A stretch of DNA of 64,000 bases from Bacteroidaceae bacterium. Its GTDB lineage: Bacteria > Bacteroidota > Bacteroidia > Bacteroidales > Bacteroidaceae. Every line of letters begins with the position of its first letter. Position 1 is the first letter of the stretch. The notes beneath the pieces were generated by a model, which worked only from the letters and a program-made list of their open reading frames with translations, had not been told where the DNA came from and did not search any database. The stretch spans positions 186,001 through 250,000 of the forward strand of contig JAFYYH010000016.1 of NCBI GenBank assembly GCA_017557635.1, read 5' to 3'. The position numbers were made by a program, and so were the translations under genes. Of this stretch, positions 36,542-45,127 are shown in pieces.

Positions 36542-38566
36542 ATGAGAATAGTAAAGTACGTTTTCGGACTGTCAGTGGCTTTGATGGCTATGAGTTCACA
36601 GTCCTGCACTCAGGCCAGACCTGAAAACAAGAGTGGACATGATTTGTGGCTGGGAGACATTACCGTCCCTGTAATTGCCACGAACACGGAGTTGCTCAGC
36701 CAGTACGATAAGGAACTGGGTGATGAGGGATTCCGCATTAAACGCAATGATAATGGAGTAACTGTCATATATGCCAATACTGAGGCCGGCATAATGTATG
36801 GTACCTACCATCTGAAACGTCTGGGTGAGTGCGGAAACCTTAATCAGGATAAGGAGATTGTAGAGGTTCCGGCTTTCAAGTACAGGATACTGAACCACTG
36901 GGATAATCCCAATCTGACCGTTGAGCGCGGATACGCTGGCAAGTCACTCTGGAAATGGAGCGAACTGCCCGGAACCATACGCCCGGAGTATGAGGAGTAT
37001 GCCCGTGCCAATGCATCAATAGGTATCAACGGAACCGTGCTGAACAATGTGAATGCCGATGCCTGCATGCTCACACGCGAGTATCTGGAGAAGGTAAAGG
37101 TTCTGGCCGACATATTCCGTCCGTACAATATCAAGGTCTATCTGTCACTCAATTTTGCCGCTCCCAAGCATCTGGCCGGTCTCAAGACCAGCGATCCTCT
37201 GGACAAGGACGTTATCAAGTGGTGGAATGACAAGGTTGCCGAGATTTACAGCATAATTCCCGACTTTGGAGGATTCCTGGTAAAGGCCAACTCCGAGGGT
37301 CAGTCAGGTCCTCAGGATTACGGCCGTACACATGCTGACGGCGCAAATATGATTGCCGATGCAGTGAAGCCTTACGGCGGTATCGTTATGTGGAGGGCGT
37401 TTGTCTATGCAGCCGAGTCACCTGACCGCGCCAAGCAGGCTGTCGAGGAGTTCAAACCTCTGGACGGACAGTTCCGTGACAACGTGATAATCCAGATAAA
37501 GAACGGTCCTGTCGATTTCCAGCCACGTGAGCCGTTCAGCCCGCTTTTCGGACAGTTGGAGCATACCAACATAATGGCCGAGATGCAGATTACCCAGGAG
37601 TATCTGGGACACAGCAACCACATGGTCTATCTGCATCCTATGTGGAAAGAGTGCCTGGATTCCGATACATATCAGAAGGGTGAGGGCAGTACCGTCGCTG
37701 CCGAGACTCTGGGTAAAGTCCATGGCAATACCCAGTGGAGCGCGATAGCCGGTGTTGCCAACATAGGTGACAGCGTCAACTGGTGCGGACATCAGCTGGC
37801 ACAGGCCAATTGGTACGCATTCGGCCGTATGGCATGGAATCCGGACCTGAGTTCAGAGCAGATCATTGACGAGTGGCTCAAGCAGACATTCACTACCGAT
37901 AAGAAGTTCGTGGAGCCTGTTGCCAAGATGATGCTGGCATCACGTGAGGCGTGCGTCAAGTATGAGATGCCCATGGGATTGCACCACACATTCAAAGGCC
38001 CTGACCATTACGGCCCGGGTCCATGGGACCGTTCATCACGTCCCGACTGGGAGCCTGCTTATTATCACAAAGCTGCTGCTGACGGCGTAGGTTTTGACCG
38101 TACTTCAAAGACCGGAACTGATGCCGTATCACAGTATCATGAGCCTTTGCGTTCACTCTTTGATAATGTTGAGACATGCCCCAAGGAACTGATCCTGTGG
38201 TTCCACCATCTGCCCTGGGATTATAAGATGAAGAGCGGACGTACTCTTTGGGATGAACTCTGCTATACGTACCAGGAGGGTATTGACGAGGCGCGCAGTT
38301 TTATCAAAACATGGGAGAGCGTTGAGAAATACGTTGATCCATACCGTTATGGTCAGGTTCATGAGAAACTGATACGTCAGGCAAAGGATGCCATCTGGTG
38401 GAGAGACGCTACAATGCTCTACTTCCAGCAGTATTCAAATATGGAGATTCCGGCAGACTGCACACAGCCTCAGCATACCCTGGATGAACTGCGCCGATTC
38501 CGCCTGCGTATATCAAATTACGAGACTCCGGCACTTGACAAATTACCGGAATATACACTGGATTAA
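36542..38566 (+). CDS. GH67 alpha-glucuronidase, lipoprotein
   Basis: Removes 4-O-methyl-glucuronic acid from the non-reducing end of xylo-oligosaccharides released from glucuronoxylan. 674 aa, family GH67. A lipoprotein signal ends SSQSC (Cys22), so it is probably membrane-anchored in the periplasm. The acid/base Glu252 is in KANSEGQSGPQDYGRTH. The two further catalytic carboxylates appear in KNGPVDFQPREP and MAEMQITQEYLG. The ATG at 36542 is preferred to 36530 since it lies just after the upstream stop. Not in a SusC/SusD locus. Together with the CE1 esterase, GH43 and XylAB, it implies xylan use. Confidence 0.96.
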   Translation: MRIVKYVFGLSVALMAMSSQSCTQARPENKSGHDLWLGDITVPVIATNTELLSQYDKELGDEGFRIKRNDNGVTVIYANTEAGIMYGTYHLKRLGECGNLNQDKEIVEVPAFKYRILNHWDNPNLTVERGYAGKSLWKWSELPGTIRPEYEEYARANASIGINGTVLNNVNADACMLTREYLEKVKVLADIFRPYNIKVYLSLNFAAPKHLAGLKTSDPLDKDVIKWWNDKVAEIYSIIPDFGGFLVKANSEGQSGPQDYGRTHADGANMIADAVKPYGGIVMWRAFVYAAESPDRAKQAVEEFKPLDGQFRDNVIIQIKNGPVDFQPREPFSPLFGQLEHTNIMAEMQITQEYLGHSNHMVYLHPMWKECLDSDTYQKGEGSTVAAETLGKVHGNTQWSAIAGVANIGDSVNWCGHQLAQANWYAFGRMAWNPDLSSEQIIDEWLKQTFTTDKKFVEPVAKMMLASREACVKYEMPMGLHHTFKGPDHYGPGPWDRSSRPDWEPAYYHKAAADGVGFDRTSKTGTDAVSQYHEPLRSLFDNVETCPKELILWFHHLPWDYKMKSGRTLWDELCYTYQEGIDEARSFIKTWESVEKYVDPYRYGQVHEKLIRQAKDAIWWRDATMLYFQQYSNMEIPADCTQPQHTLDELRRFRLRISNYETPALDKLPEYTLD

Positions 38567-38621
38567 ACAGATAGATTGGCCAAAAAAACCGATGAAAAGG
38601 TGAATTATATAAAATTAAATG

Positions 38622-38629
38622 TATATTTG
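38622..38629 (+). promoter_or_regulatory. -7 promoter box of small outer-membrane protein
   Basis: TATATTTG, 38 nt before the ATG at 38668; no -33 TTG at canonical spacing. Confidence 0.5.
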
Positions 38630-38667
38630 CCGTATCATTTTACTTATTAACCAAACTAAAAAGGATT

Positions 38668-39258
38668 ATGAAGAAATTATTGGTTATTGCAGCTGCAATT
38701 CTTTCATTCAGCGCAGTAAATGCACAGGTTGCTTATGTAGGTTTTCAGAGTGTAACAGCTACAAGTAAGGTAACTTCGGGTAGCGTTACCATTACAGACA
38801 AAGCCAGTAACAGTGGCTTCTTTGTAGGCGGAGCAATGAATTTTGAAATTGCCGACGCTCTTGGAATCCAGCCGGCTCTTGAGTTCTCATATGCAGGAAG
38901 AACTGAAAAAGACGCGCTTAACAATGATGTTAAGTATTCTGCTCTGGGAGTAAGAATTCCTATCGATGTAAACTATGGTATTGAGCTGGCTGACGGCTTC
39001 AAGCTTGCAGCATATGCCGGACCTTCAATCTATTTCGGTCTTTCAAACAAGGCTAAGAGCGACAATGTTACTGTTGACAACTACGAGAGTGCATTGGGAC
39101 GTTTCGGTCTCGGACTCGGTTTCGGTGCATGGTGCGATATCCAGGATATGCTCCGCGTAAAGATAGGTTATGACATGGGTCTGCTCAACCGCGACACCCG
39201 CGACAACAGAACCTATAACGAGAGCGGCCTGATGATTTCAGTAGGTTACATCTTCTAA
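38668..39258 (+). CDS. Small outer-membrane beta-barrel protein
   Basis: Exported protein, 196 aa, with a signal peptide (cleavage near SAVNAQ, residues 15-20). Eight or so amphipathic beta strands follow, separated by charged turns (GFFVGGAMNFEIADALGIQPALEFSY is one such region), and the chain ends in ISVGYIF with the terminal Phe typical of outer-membrane barrels. This matches the OmpW/OmpX-like 'outer membrane beta-barrel (PF13568/PF13505)' families. Ligand unknown. It is transcribed alone between its own -7 box and a terminator. Confidence 0.85.
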   Translation: MKKLLVIAAAILSFSAVNAQVAYVGFQSVTATSKVTSGSVTITDKASNSGFFVGGAMNFEIADALGIQPALEFSYAGRTEKDALNNDVKYSALGVRIPIDVNYGIELADGFKLAAYAGPSIYFGLSNKAKSDNVTVDNYESALGRFGLGLGFGAWCDIQDMLRVKIGYDMGLLNRDTRDNRTYNESGLMISVGYIF

Positions 39259-39273
39259 AGTAACCGCCTTCGG

Positions 39274-39313
39274 AAAAAAAAATAAGACGTCCGTTCGGGC
39301 GTCTTATTTTTTT
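39274..39313 (+). terminator. Intrinsic terminator abutting tRNA-Thr
   Basis: Stem AAAAAAATAAGACG / CGTCTTATTTTTTT with an 8-10 nt CG-rich loop. Its last bases end 2 nt from the 3' end of the minus-strand tRNA gene. The A-rich 5' arm also provides a T run for minus-strand transcription. Confidence 0.85.
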
Positions 39314-39314
39314 G

Positions 39315-39389
<75 letters not shown>

Positions 39390-39488
39390 GATTCGGCCGC
39401 GAAGGTAGTTATTTTTTTTGGTTGTATCGGCTTTTTTGAGTTATTTTGCCTTTTAATATATCTACAACTATATACTGATTTTTATAGT

Positions 39489-40217
39489 ATGAGATACGCG
39501 CTCGTAACAGGAGGATCAAGGGGACTAGGAAGGGCTGTCTGCTTAAAGCTTGCAGCTCAGGGATATCCGGTTCTCATCAACTATAAGTCTAATGAGGAGG
39601 CTGCCTTAGAGACCAAGCGTCTCGTAGAGGAGGCGGGAGGTCAGGCAGAACTGATGCCTTTTGACGTATCAGTCCAGGCTGAGGTAGAGGCCGCAGTTGA
39701 CAAATGGCAGGATGCTCATCCCGAGGACTATATTGCCGTTCTGGTAAACAATGCCGGCATACGCCGTGACAACCTGATGATATTCATGCAGGACGATGAC
39801 TGGAACAGTGTCCTGAATACCAATTTGAACAGTTTCTTCTTTCTGACACGTCGTGTGCTCAAGAATATGCTTTCAAAGCGTTGGGGCAGGATAGTGAATA
39901 TGGCATCTCTGTCAGGTATCAAAGGACTGGCAGGACAGACCAACTACTCGGCCGCCAAGGCAGCACTTATCGGTGCCACCAAGGCTCTGGCTCAGGAGGT
40001 CGCCGCCCGTAAGATTACCGTCAATGCCGTGGCTCCCGGATTCATTGCAACCGATATGACCAAGGAACTGCCCGAGGATGAACTCAAGAAGATGATTCCG
40101 GTAGGACGTTTCGGCACTCCTGAGGAGGTTGCTGCAGCAGTCGGATTCCTTACATCTGATGAGGCCGCTTACATTACCGGTGAGGTGATATCGGTTAACG
40201 GAGGCCTTTATACTTGA
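39489..40217 (+). CDS. fabG: 3-oxoacyl-ACP reductase (FabG-type), first gene of polyene cluster
   Basis: NADPH-dependent reduction of beta-ketoacyl-ACP, the ketoreductase of the cluster (ApeQ-like role). 242 aa SDR. TGGSRGLG is near residues 7-14, NNAG near 86-89, and the catalytic SASLSG / YSAAK triad around 138-155, ending EVISVNGGLYT as FabG proteins do. The ATG at 39489 is chosen; the longer open frame would run through the tRNA gene and its promoter. Upstream there is no clean -7 box (only TTATTTTG at 39441-39448). As the first gene of a ~22-kb same-strand run, it probably serves polyene chain elongation rather than housekeeping fatty acid synthesis. Confidence 0.9.
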   Translation: MRYALVTGGSRGLGRAVCLKLAAQGYPVLINYKSNEEAALETKRLVEEAGGQAELMPFDVSVQAEVEAAVDKWQDAHPEDYIAVLVNNAGIRRDNLMIFMQDDDWNSVLNTNLNSFFFLTRRVLKNMLSKRWGRIVNMASLSGIKGLAGQTNYSAAKAALIGATKALAQEVAARKITVNAVAPGFIATDMTKELPEDELKKMIPVGRFGTPEEVAAAVGFLTSDEAAYITGEVISVNGGLYT

Positions 40218-40243
40218 TTTTCAATAGTTTAATTATTGCCAAT

Positions 40244-40786
40244 ATGAAAAAGATTCTTGTTTCTTTATTGTTTGCCGCAATGGCTTTTAATGCCAATGCA
40301 CAGGAAGTAGTTAACGGAGTACGTGTTCCCAGCGGTTATCAGGGGCATCTGGAGTATTCAAACCTGTTCTATGTAAGCGGGTTTAACACCGGAATGGACC
40401 TTTCAACCACACACGGATTCTACTATACACCCAATATGTTTGTCGGCTTGGGTATCGGACTGCATGTAGCACCCGGCAATGCTTACGTTCCGGTTTATGC
40501 TGCAGCCAAGTATATCTTCAACTACAGGAGCAAGGTGTCACCGACAGTTCAGATGAAGATGGGTTCATTCTTCAATGAGGGTGCCAAACCGTATCTGGAC
40601 CTCTCGTTCGGTTTCAGGTTTGCATCGGACCATGACTTTGCCTTCTCAATTCAGGCCTGCGGTTCATTCTATGCACCCTTTGACGAGACTGATAGCTCTT
40701 GGGACTATAATACAAGCACATACATCTATACTTCAGAGCGCATAAACCTGTCAAGCGTAGGCCTGCGTCTGGGTATTGAATGGTAA
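40244..40786 (+). CDS. Small outer-membrane beta-barrel-like protein in polyene cluster
   Basis: Exported protein, 180 aa, with signal peptide MKKILVSLLFAAMAFNANAQ (cleavage after Ala19). The mature part is a run of amphipathic beta strands (FVGLGIGLHVAPG, YLDLSFGFRFASD, SSVGLRLGIEW), ending in Trp, a usual C-terminal residue for outer-membrane barrels. It sits between fabG (26-bp gap) and the first ketosynthase (12-bp gap). Its placement suggests an outer-membrane role in delivering or holding the polyene product, but that is inference; I recognise no specific family. Confidence 0.72.
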   Translation: MKKILVSLLFAAMAFNANAQEVVNGVRVPSGYQGHLEYSNLFYVSGFNTGMDLSTTHGFYYTPNMFVGLGIGLHVAPGNAYVPVYAAAKYIFNYRSKVSPTVQMKMGSFFNEGAKPYLDLSFGFRFASDHDFAFSIQACGSFYAPFDETDSSWDYNTSTYIYTSERINLSSVGLRLGIEW

Positions 40787-40798
40787 TAACTTATACGG

Positions 40799-42019
40799 AT
40801 GGGAAGAGTCGTTATAACAGGAATGGGCATATGGAGCTGCCTTGGAACCAATCTGGACCAGGTCAGGGATTCTCTGTTTGCCGGTAAGTCAGGAATAGGC
40901 ATAGATCCTGCACGTAAGGAATACGGATATCGTTCGCTTTTGACCGGTATAGTGGAGCAACCTGTTCTGAAAGGATTGCTGGACCGCCGCCTGCGCGCAG
41001 GTATGAGCGAAGAGGCCGAGTATGCATTCATGGCATCACGTGAGGCTTTTGCAAATGCCGGTGTAGATGATGATTACCTGCTGGCAAATGAGGTGGGTGT
41101 CATCTTCGGTAATGACTCATCGGCCAAACCTGTTATAGAGACCAACCGTATAATGGAGGAGTACAAGGACAGCGCCATGCTGGGATCAGGACTGATTTTC
41201 CAGTCCATGAACTCGACGGTGAACATGAACATGAGCACCGTATTCCATCTGCGCGGCGTCAACTTTACATTGAGTGCTGCTTGCGCCAGCGGATCACATG
41301 CCATCGGAATCGGTTACATGATGATTCAGCAGGGACTTCAGGAGATGGTTCTGTGCGGTGGAGCACAGGAGACCAACTACCTGTCCATGGCTTCATTTGA
41401 CGCCCTGTCAGCCTTCTCGGTACGTATGGATGAGCCAACCAAGGCTTCACGTCCGTTTGACCGTGACCGCGACGGACTGGTTCCCAGCGGCGGTGCTGCG
41501 GCTCTGGTTCTTGAGGATTATGACCACGCCGTAAAGCGCGGCGCAAAGATATTGGCCGAGGTTGCCGGATACGGATTCTCATCAAACGGCAGCGGTGGCA
41601 TATCACAGCCCAACTCCGATGCCTCATTCCTGGCAATGAGCCGTGCGCTGGGGCAGGCTGGGGTGGATCCGGCCGATGTTGACTACATCAACGCCCATGC
41701 CACATCAACTCCTCAGGGCGATATGTTTGAGGCCATTGCTCTGGCACGTCTCTTTGAGGGACGCAAGGCATGGATAAGTTCAACCAAGTCCATGACCGGA
41801 CATGAGTGCTGGATGGCAGGCGCCAGTGAGGCGGTCTACAGCACACTCATGCTCAACAATGGTTTCGTGGCTCCCAATATCAACTTTGAGAATCCCGATG
41901 AGTATTCGGCCAAACTGAACATTGCAGCCGATACCAAACAGACTGAATTAAGGACTATACTGTCAAATTCCTTCGGATTCGGAGGAACTAACAGTGCACT
42001 TGTAATCAAGAAGATATGA
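40799..42019 (+). CDS. Beta-ketoacyl-ACP synthase (KS1)
   Basis: Condensing enzyme of the KAS I/II (FabB/FabF) fold, 406 aa. The triad is intact: nucleophile Cys162 in SAACASGSH, His in NAHATSTPQGD, His in KSMTGHECW, and the gatekeeper SFGFGGTN near the C-terminus. By position and sequence it corresponds to the FabB/F-like KS genes of aryl-polyene clusters. One of three Cys-bearing synthases here. Its stop overlaps the methyltransferase start by 4 nt (ATGA). Confidence 0.9.
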   Translation: MGRVVITGMGIWSCLGTNLDQVRDSLFAGKSGIGIDPARKEYGYRSLLTGIVEQPVLKGLLDRRLRAGMSEEAEYAFMASREAFANAGVDDDYLLANEVGVIFGNDSSAKPVIETNRIMEEYKDSAMLGSGLIFQSMNSTVNMNMSTVFHLRGVNFTLSAACASGSHAIGIGYMMIQQGLQEMVLCGGAQETNYLSMASFDALSAFSVRMDEPTKASRPFDRDRDGLVPSGGAAALVLEDYDHAVKRGAKILAEVAGYGFSSNGSGGISQPNSDASFLAMSRALGQAGVDPADVDYINAHATSTPQGDMFEAIALARLFEGRKAWISSTKSMTGHECWMAGASEAVYSTLMLNNGFVAPNINFENPDEYSAKLNIAADTKQTELRTILSNSFGFGGTNSALVIKKI

Positions 42020-43122
42020 ATCTGTCACCAGCCTTGAAGGAGGCTTACACCAAAGAGCACCTGAGTGCCCGCGATGCACAGCGTCTTGCGGAGTTCATTG
42101 CATGGGGTCCGATAGTTTTCGAGACATCACGCCTGATGATCAAGTTCGGAATACTGGATCTGCTGCGTGATAACGTGGACGGTCTTACCCAGCAGGAGAT
42201 TGCCGATAAGACCAAGTTGTCACTTTATGCAGTCAAGGTGCTGACCGAGGGCTCACTTTCAATAGGAACCGTTCTGCTGGACCCTGAAACCGACCGTTTC
42301 CGTCTGTCCAAGACAGGCTGGTTCCTGCTTACAAATCCCATCACAAGGGTTAACATCGACTTCAACCATGACGTCAATTATGAGGGTTGGTTCAAGCTTG
42401 AGGAGTCTCTGCTTGAGGGACGTCCCGCAGGTTTGGAGCACTTCGGCAGTTGGCCTACGGTATATGAGGGACTCTCTCAGCTGCCCCCTCAGGTGCAGAA
42501 GAGCTGGTTCGGATTCGATCATTTCTACTCGGACCACTCATTTGATGAGGCACTCAGGATTGTGTTTGACTCAGACCGTACCGAGTCTCTGGTGGATGTA
42601 GGCGGCAATACGGGCCGATGGGCGATGCGTTGCGTCGATTACAGCGACAAGGTGAAGGTGACTATCATGGATCTGCCGCAGCAGCTGGAGATGATGCGTA
42701 AGCAGACTGCAGGCAAGAAGGGTGCCGACCGCATTGACGGATTCGGAATCAACCTGCTGGACCGTGCGCAGAAGTTCCCTCAGGGACGTCATTTTGACGC
42801 CATCTGGATGAGCCAGTTCCTGGACTGCTTCTCGGAGGATGAGATATTGAGCATACTTACCCGTGCATCGGAAGCAATGGACAAGGATACACGCCTTTAC
42901 ATAATGGAGACCTTCTGGGACCGCCAGAAGTTTGAACCGGGCGCACTGTGTCTGACCATGACCAGCCTCTATTTCACCGCCATTGCCAACGGCAACAGCA
43001 AGATGTACCACTCAGAGTGCATGGAGCGCCTGGTTGAGAAGGCCGGCATGAAGGTTGAGACCATCCATGACAATCTGGGACAGGGAGGTCACAGCATCAT
43101 GGTATGCAGACTAAAAAAGTGA
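42016..43122 (+). CDS. SAM-dependent O-methyltransferase (winged-helix dimer type)
   Basis: Class I SAM methyltransferase, 368 aa, of the plant/bacterial O-methyltransferase family 2 layout. An N-terminal winged-helix domain (ILDLLRDNVDGLTQQEIADKT) precedes a Rossmann domain with SAM motif LVDVGGNTGRWA near residue 195. VTIMDLPQQL (acidic SAM-ribose residue) and DAIWMSQFLDCF follow. Aryl head groups of polyenes are often methylated, so a phenolic hydroxyl is a reasonable guess for the substrate. Coupled to KS1 by a 4-nt overlap. Confidence 0.85.
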   Translation: MNLSPALKEAYTKEHLSARDAQRLAEFIAWGPIVFETSRLMIKFGILDLLRDNVDGLTQQEIADKTKLSLYAVKVLTEGSLSIGTVLLDPETDRFRLSKTGWFLLTNPITRVNIDFNHDVNYEGWFKLEESLLEGRPAGLEHFGSWPTVYEGLSQLPPQVQKSWFGFDHFYSDHSFDEALRIVFDSDRTESLVDVGGNTGRWAMRCVDYSDKVKVTIMDLPQQLEMMRKQTAGKKGADRIDGFGINLLDRAQKFPQGRHFDAIWMSQFLDCFSEDEILSILTRASEAMDKDTRLYIMETFWDRQKFEPGALCLTMTSLYFTAIANGNSKMYHSECMERLVEKAGMKVETIHDNLGQGGHSIMVCRLKK

Positions 43123-43142
43123 ATTCAAACAAGTAATAACAT

Positions 43143-43385
43143 ATGGATAGAAAGGAAATTGAAGCAAAAGTCAGAAATTTCATGATTGAGGATCTTGAGA
43201 TTGATGAGGATAAGATCTGCCCTGACGCACTGCTCAAGAAGGATCTGGGTATTGACAGCCTGGACTTCATTGACATTGTGGTGATTGTTGAGAAGACATT
43301 CGGGGTCAAGATCAAGAGTGAGGAGATGGCTGGAGTGAAGACCTTCAGCGCGTTCTGTGACTATCTGGAAAGCAAGCTTGGCTAA
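43143..43385 (+). CDS. Acyl carrier protein 1
   Basis: Small acidic carrier protein, 80 aa. Phosphopantetheine would attach to Ser39 in LGIDSLDFID. Four-helix ACP pattern with an acidic helix II. It is one of two ACPs in the cluster, which resembles the paired ACPs of aryl-polyene systems. Its 3' end overlaps the acyltransferase gene. Confidence 0.93.
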   Translation: MDRKEIEAKVRNFMIEDLEIDEDKICPDALLKKDLGIDSLDFIDIVVIVEKTFGVKIKSEEMAGVKTFSAFCDYLESKLG

Positions 43386-44271
43386 GAAAGGGGGTAAACC
43401 CAAGGAGTGGAAGGGTAGGACTGACGGTTTGCCGTGGATGATACGGTCGCTGGTGGTCCTGATGAAGGTGGTTGACAGGCATGTCATCTATTGTTTCATG
43501 GCGATAGTGGTGCCGTTTTACATGATCTTTCATCATGACAGTTACGTGGCAACCTACAGATTCTTCAGACAGCGTTTCGGTTTTGGCCGGATAAAGTCAT
43601 TCCTGAAGGTTTACGCCAACCATTACCGTTTCGGCCAGGTCATTATTGACCGATACGCAGCCTATGCAGGCAAGAAGTTCCGCTTTGAACTGGACGGCAA
43701 CGAGCGTTTCATGGAGTTGGTGAACGGCGAGCGCGGATTCGTACAGTTGAGTTCGCATGCCGGCAACTACGAGATGGTAGGTTACGGTCTGACATCGACC
43801 ACCAAGAAGATAAACGGCCTTTTTTACGGCGGTGAGAGCAAGGTGATGATGGATTTCAGGCGTAAGATACTCTCAATGCACAATGTGAACCTGATTGAGG
43901 TTGATGAAAGCATGTCACATATCTTCAACATGAATGCGGCCATAGACCGCGGTGAGATTGTGAGCATGACCGGTGACCGCCTGTTCGGATCATCCAAGTC
44001 AATCAAGTGCATGTTCCTGGGCAAGGAGGCAAGTTTCCCCATGGGACCGTTTGCCCTGGCCGTACAGAAGGAGGTGCCGATGCTGGCGGTGTTCTCAATG
44101 CGTTATCATGGCCGCTACAAGGTTTACGTAAGGGATATCAAGCAGGACGAGTCACTTCCGCTTAGGGCACGCATGACCGATATGGCACGCTCTTTTGCAA
44201 CTGAACTTGAAAAGGTTGTCAGGATGTATCCGACGCAGTGGTTCAACTACTACGATTTCTGGAAGGAGTGA
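43357..44271 (+). CDS. LpxL/HtrB-type lysophospholipid acyltransferase
   Basis: Membrane-associated acyltransferase, 304 aa, of the lipid A acyltransferase family. The catalytic H-x4-E motif appears as SSHAGNYEM, preceded by a hydrophobic segment (IYCFMAIVVPFYMIF) that anchors it to the inner membrane. GDRLFG and FPMGPFALAV are further family landmarks. It probably transfers the finished polyene acyl chain to a lipid or sugar carrier. The start is ambiguous: ATG at 43357 overlaps the ACP by 29 nt, while TTG at 43378 (in TTGGCTAA) overlaps only its end. Confidence 0.85.
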   Translation: MTIWKASLAKKGGKPKEWKGRTDGLPWMIRSLVVLMKVVDRHVIYCFMAIVVPFYMIFHHDSYVATYRFFRQRFGFGRIKSFLKVYANHYRFGQVIIDRYAAYAGKKFRFELDGNERFMELVNGERGFVQLSSHAGNYEMVGYGLTSTTKKINGLFYGGESKVMMDFRRKILSMHNVNLIEVDESMSHIFNMNAAIDRGEIVSMTGDRLFGSSKSIKCMFLGKEASFPMGPFALAVQKEVPMLAVFSMRYHGRYKVYVRDIKQDESLPLRARMTDMARSFATELEKVVRMYPTQWFNYYDFWKE

Positions 44272-44693
44272 TGAACGGGTTTGAAAAGATAGACGTACAC
44301 ACGCTGCTGCCGCAACAGGAGCCGTTCGTGATGATAGACCGCCTGGTACACTATGATCCGGTAAAGACTGTCACTACGCTCCAGGTAAGGCCTGACAATA
44401 TATTCGCCGATGACGGACATCTGTCCGTAGCCGGTCTGAATGAGAACATAGCACAGACGTGCGCAGCCAGGATGGGGTACATCAGTCTTTCATCGGGCGA
44501 CAAGGTTAAGATAGGAGTGATTGGTGCCATAACCGGATTCAGCGTGAACCGAACTCCGCTGGTAGGCGAGATGCTGACAACAGAAATAGAGGTGAAGCAA
44601 GAGGTGTTTCAGGTGACTCTGGTACACGCCACCGTTAAGGCCGGCGAGGAGGTGATAGCCGAGACAGACCTAAAAATAGCGCTTCAGGACTGA
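44271..44693 (+). CDS. Hot-dog dehydratase-like protein (DH1)
   Basis: Single hot-dog domain protein, 140 aa, resembling FabZ/FabA-like 3-hydroxyacyl-ACP dehydratases of aryl-polyene clusters. It begins with the characteristic LLPQQEPFVMIDRLVHYD. A second segment, VAGLNENIAQTCAARMGY, occupies the active-site helix, with Glu-Asn where FabZ has its Glu/Asp. The ATG overlaps the upstream stop (TGATG). It would dehydrate the beta-hydroxy intermediates, leaving trans double bonds, since no enoyl reductase gene exists in the cluster. Confidence 0.8.
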   Translation: MNGFEKIDVHTLLPQQEPFVMIDRLVHYDPVKTVTTLQVRPDNIFADDGHLSVAGLNENIAQTCAARMGYISLSSGDKVKIGVIGAITGFSVNRTPLVGEMLTTEIEVKQEVFQVTLVHATVKAGEEVIAETDLKIALQD

Positions 44694-44710
44694 TATTATA
44701 AAGAATTGAT

Positions 44711-45127
44711 ATGAAAGAACTTAAGGCTACCGTACCGTTGAAAGTCCGCTTCAGTGAGGTGGACTCAATGAACATTGTATGGCACGGATCATACGTGATG
44801 TATTTTGAGGATGCCCGTGAGGCGTTCGGCCAGAAGTACGGCATAGCCTATCTTGATATTTTCGGCAACGGTTATTACGCTCCGCTGGTGGACCTCTCAT
44901 TCAAGTACAAGAGCCCCATCACCTACGGCATGAAGCCTGAGATTACCATAACCTACAAGCCTACCGATGCCGCCAAGATTGTGTTCGACTACGAGATTAC
45001 CAACCCTGAGAACGGCGAAGTGCTTGCCACAGGCCATTCAGTGCAGGTTTTCATGGATATGAACTACCAGCTGGTTTGGGTCAATCCCGATTTCTATGAG
45101 GAGTGGAAGAAGAAATGGCTCGAGTGA
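44711..45127 (+). CDS. 4-hydroxybenzoyl-CoA-type thioesterase
   Basis: Hot-dog acyl thioesterase, 138 aa, YbgC/4HBT family. The catalytic Asp is in RFSEVDSMNIVWHGSYVMYF, matching the family pattern (D-x-x-x-x-V-x-H/Y). It would hydrolyse or edit acyl thioesters in the pathway (ApeK-like role). It is overlapped by the next ketosynthase start by 13 nt. Confidence 0.88.
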   Translation: MKELKATVPLKVRFSEVDSMNIVWHGSYVMYFEDAREAFGQKYGIAYLDIFGNGYYAPLVDLSFKYKSPITYGMKPEITITYKPTDAAKIVFDYEITNPENGEVLATGHSVQVFMDMNYQLVWVNPDFYEEWKKKWLE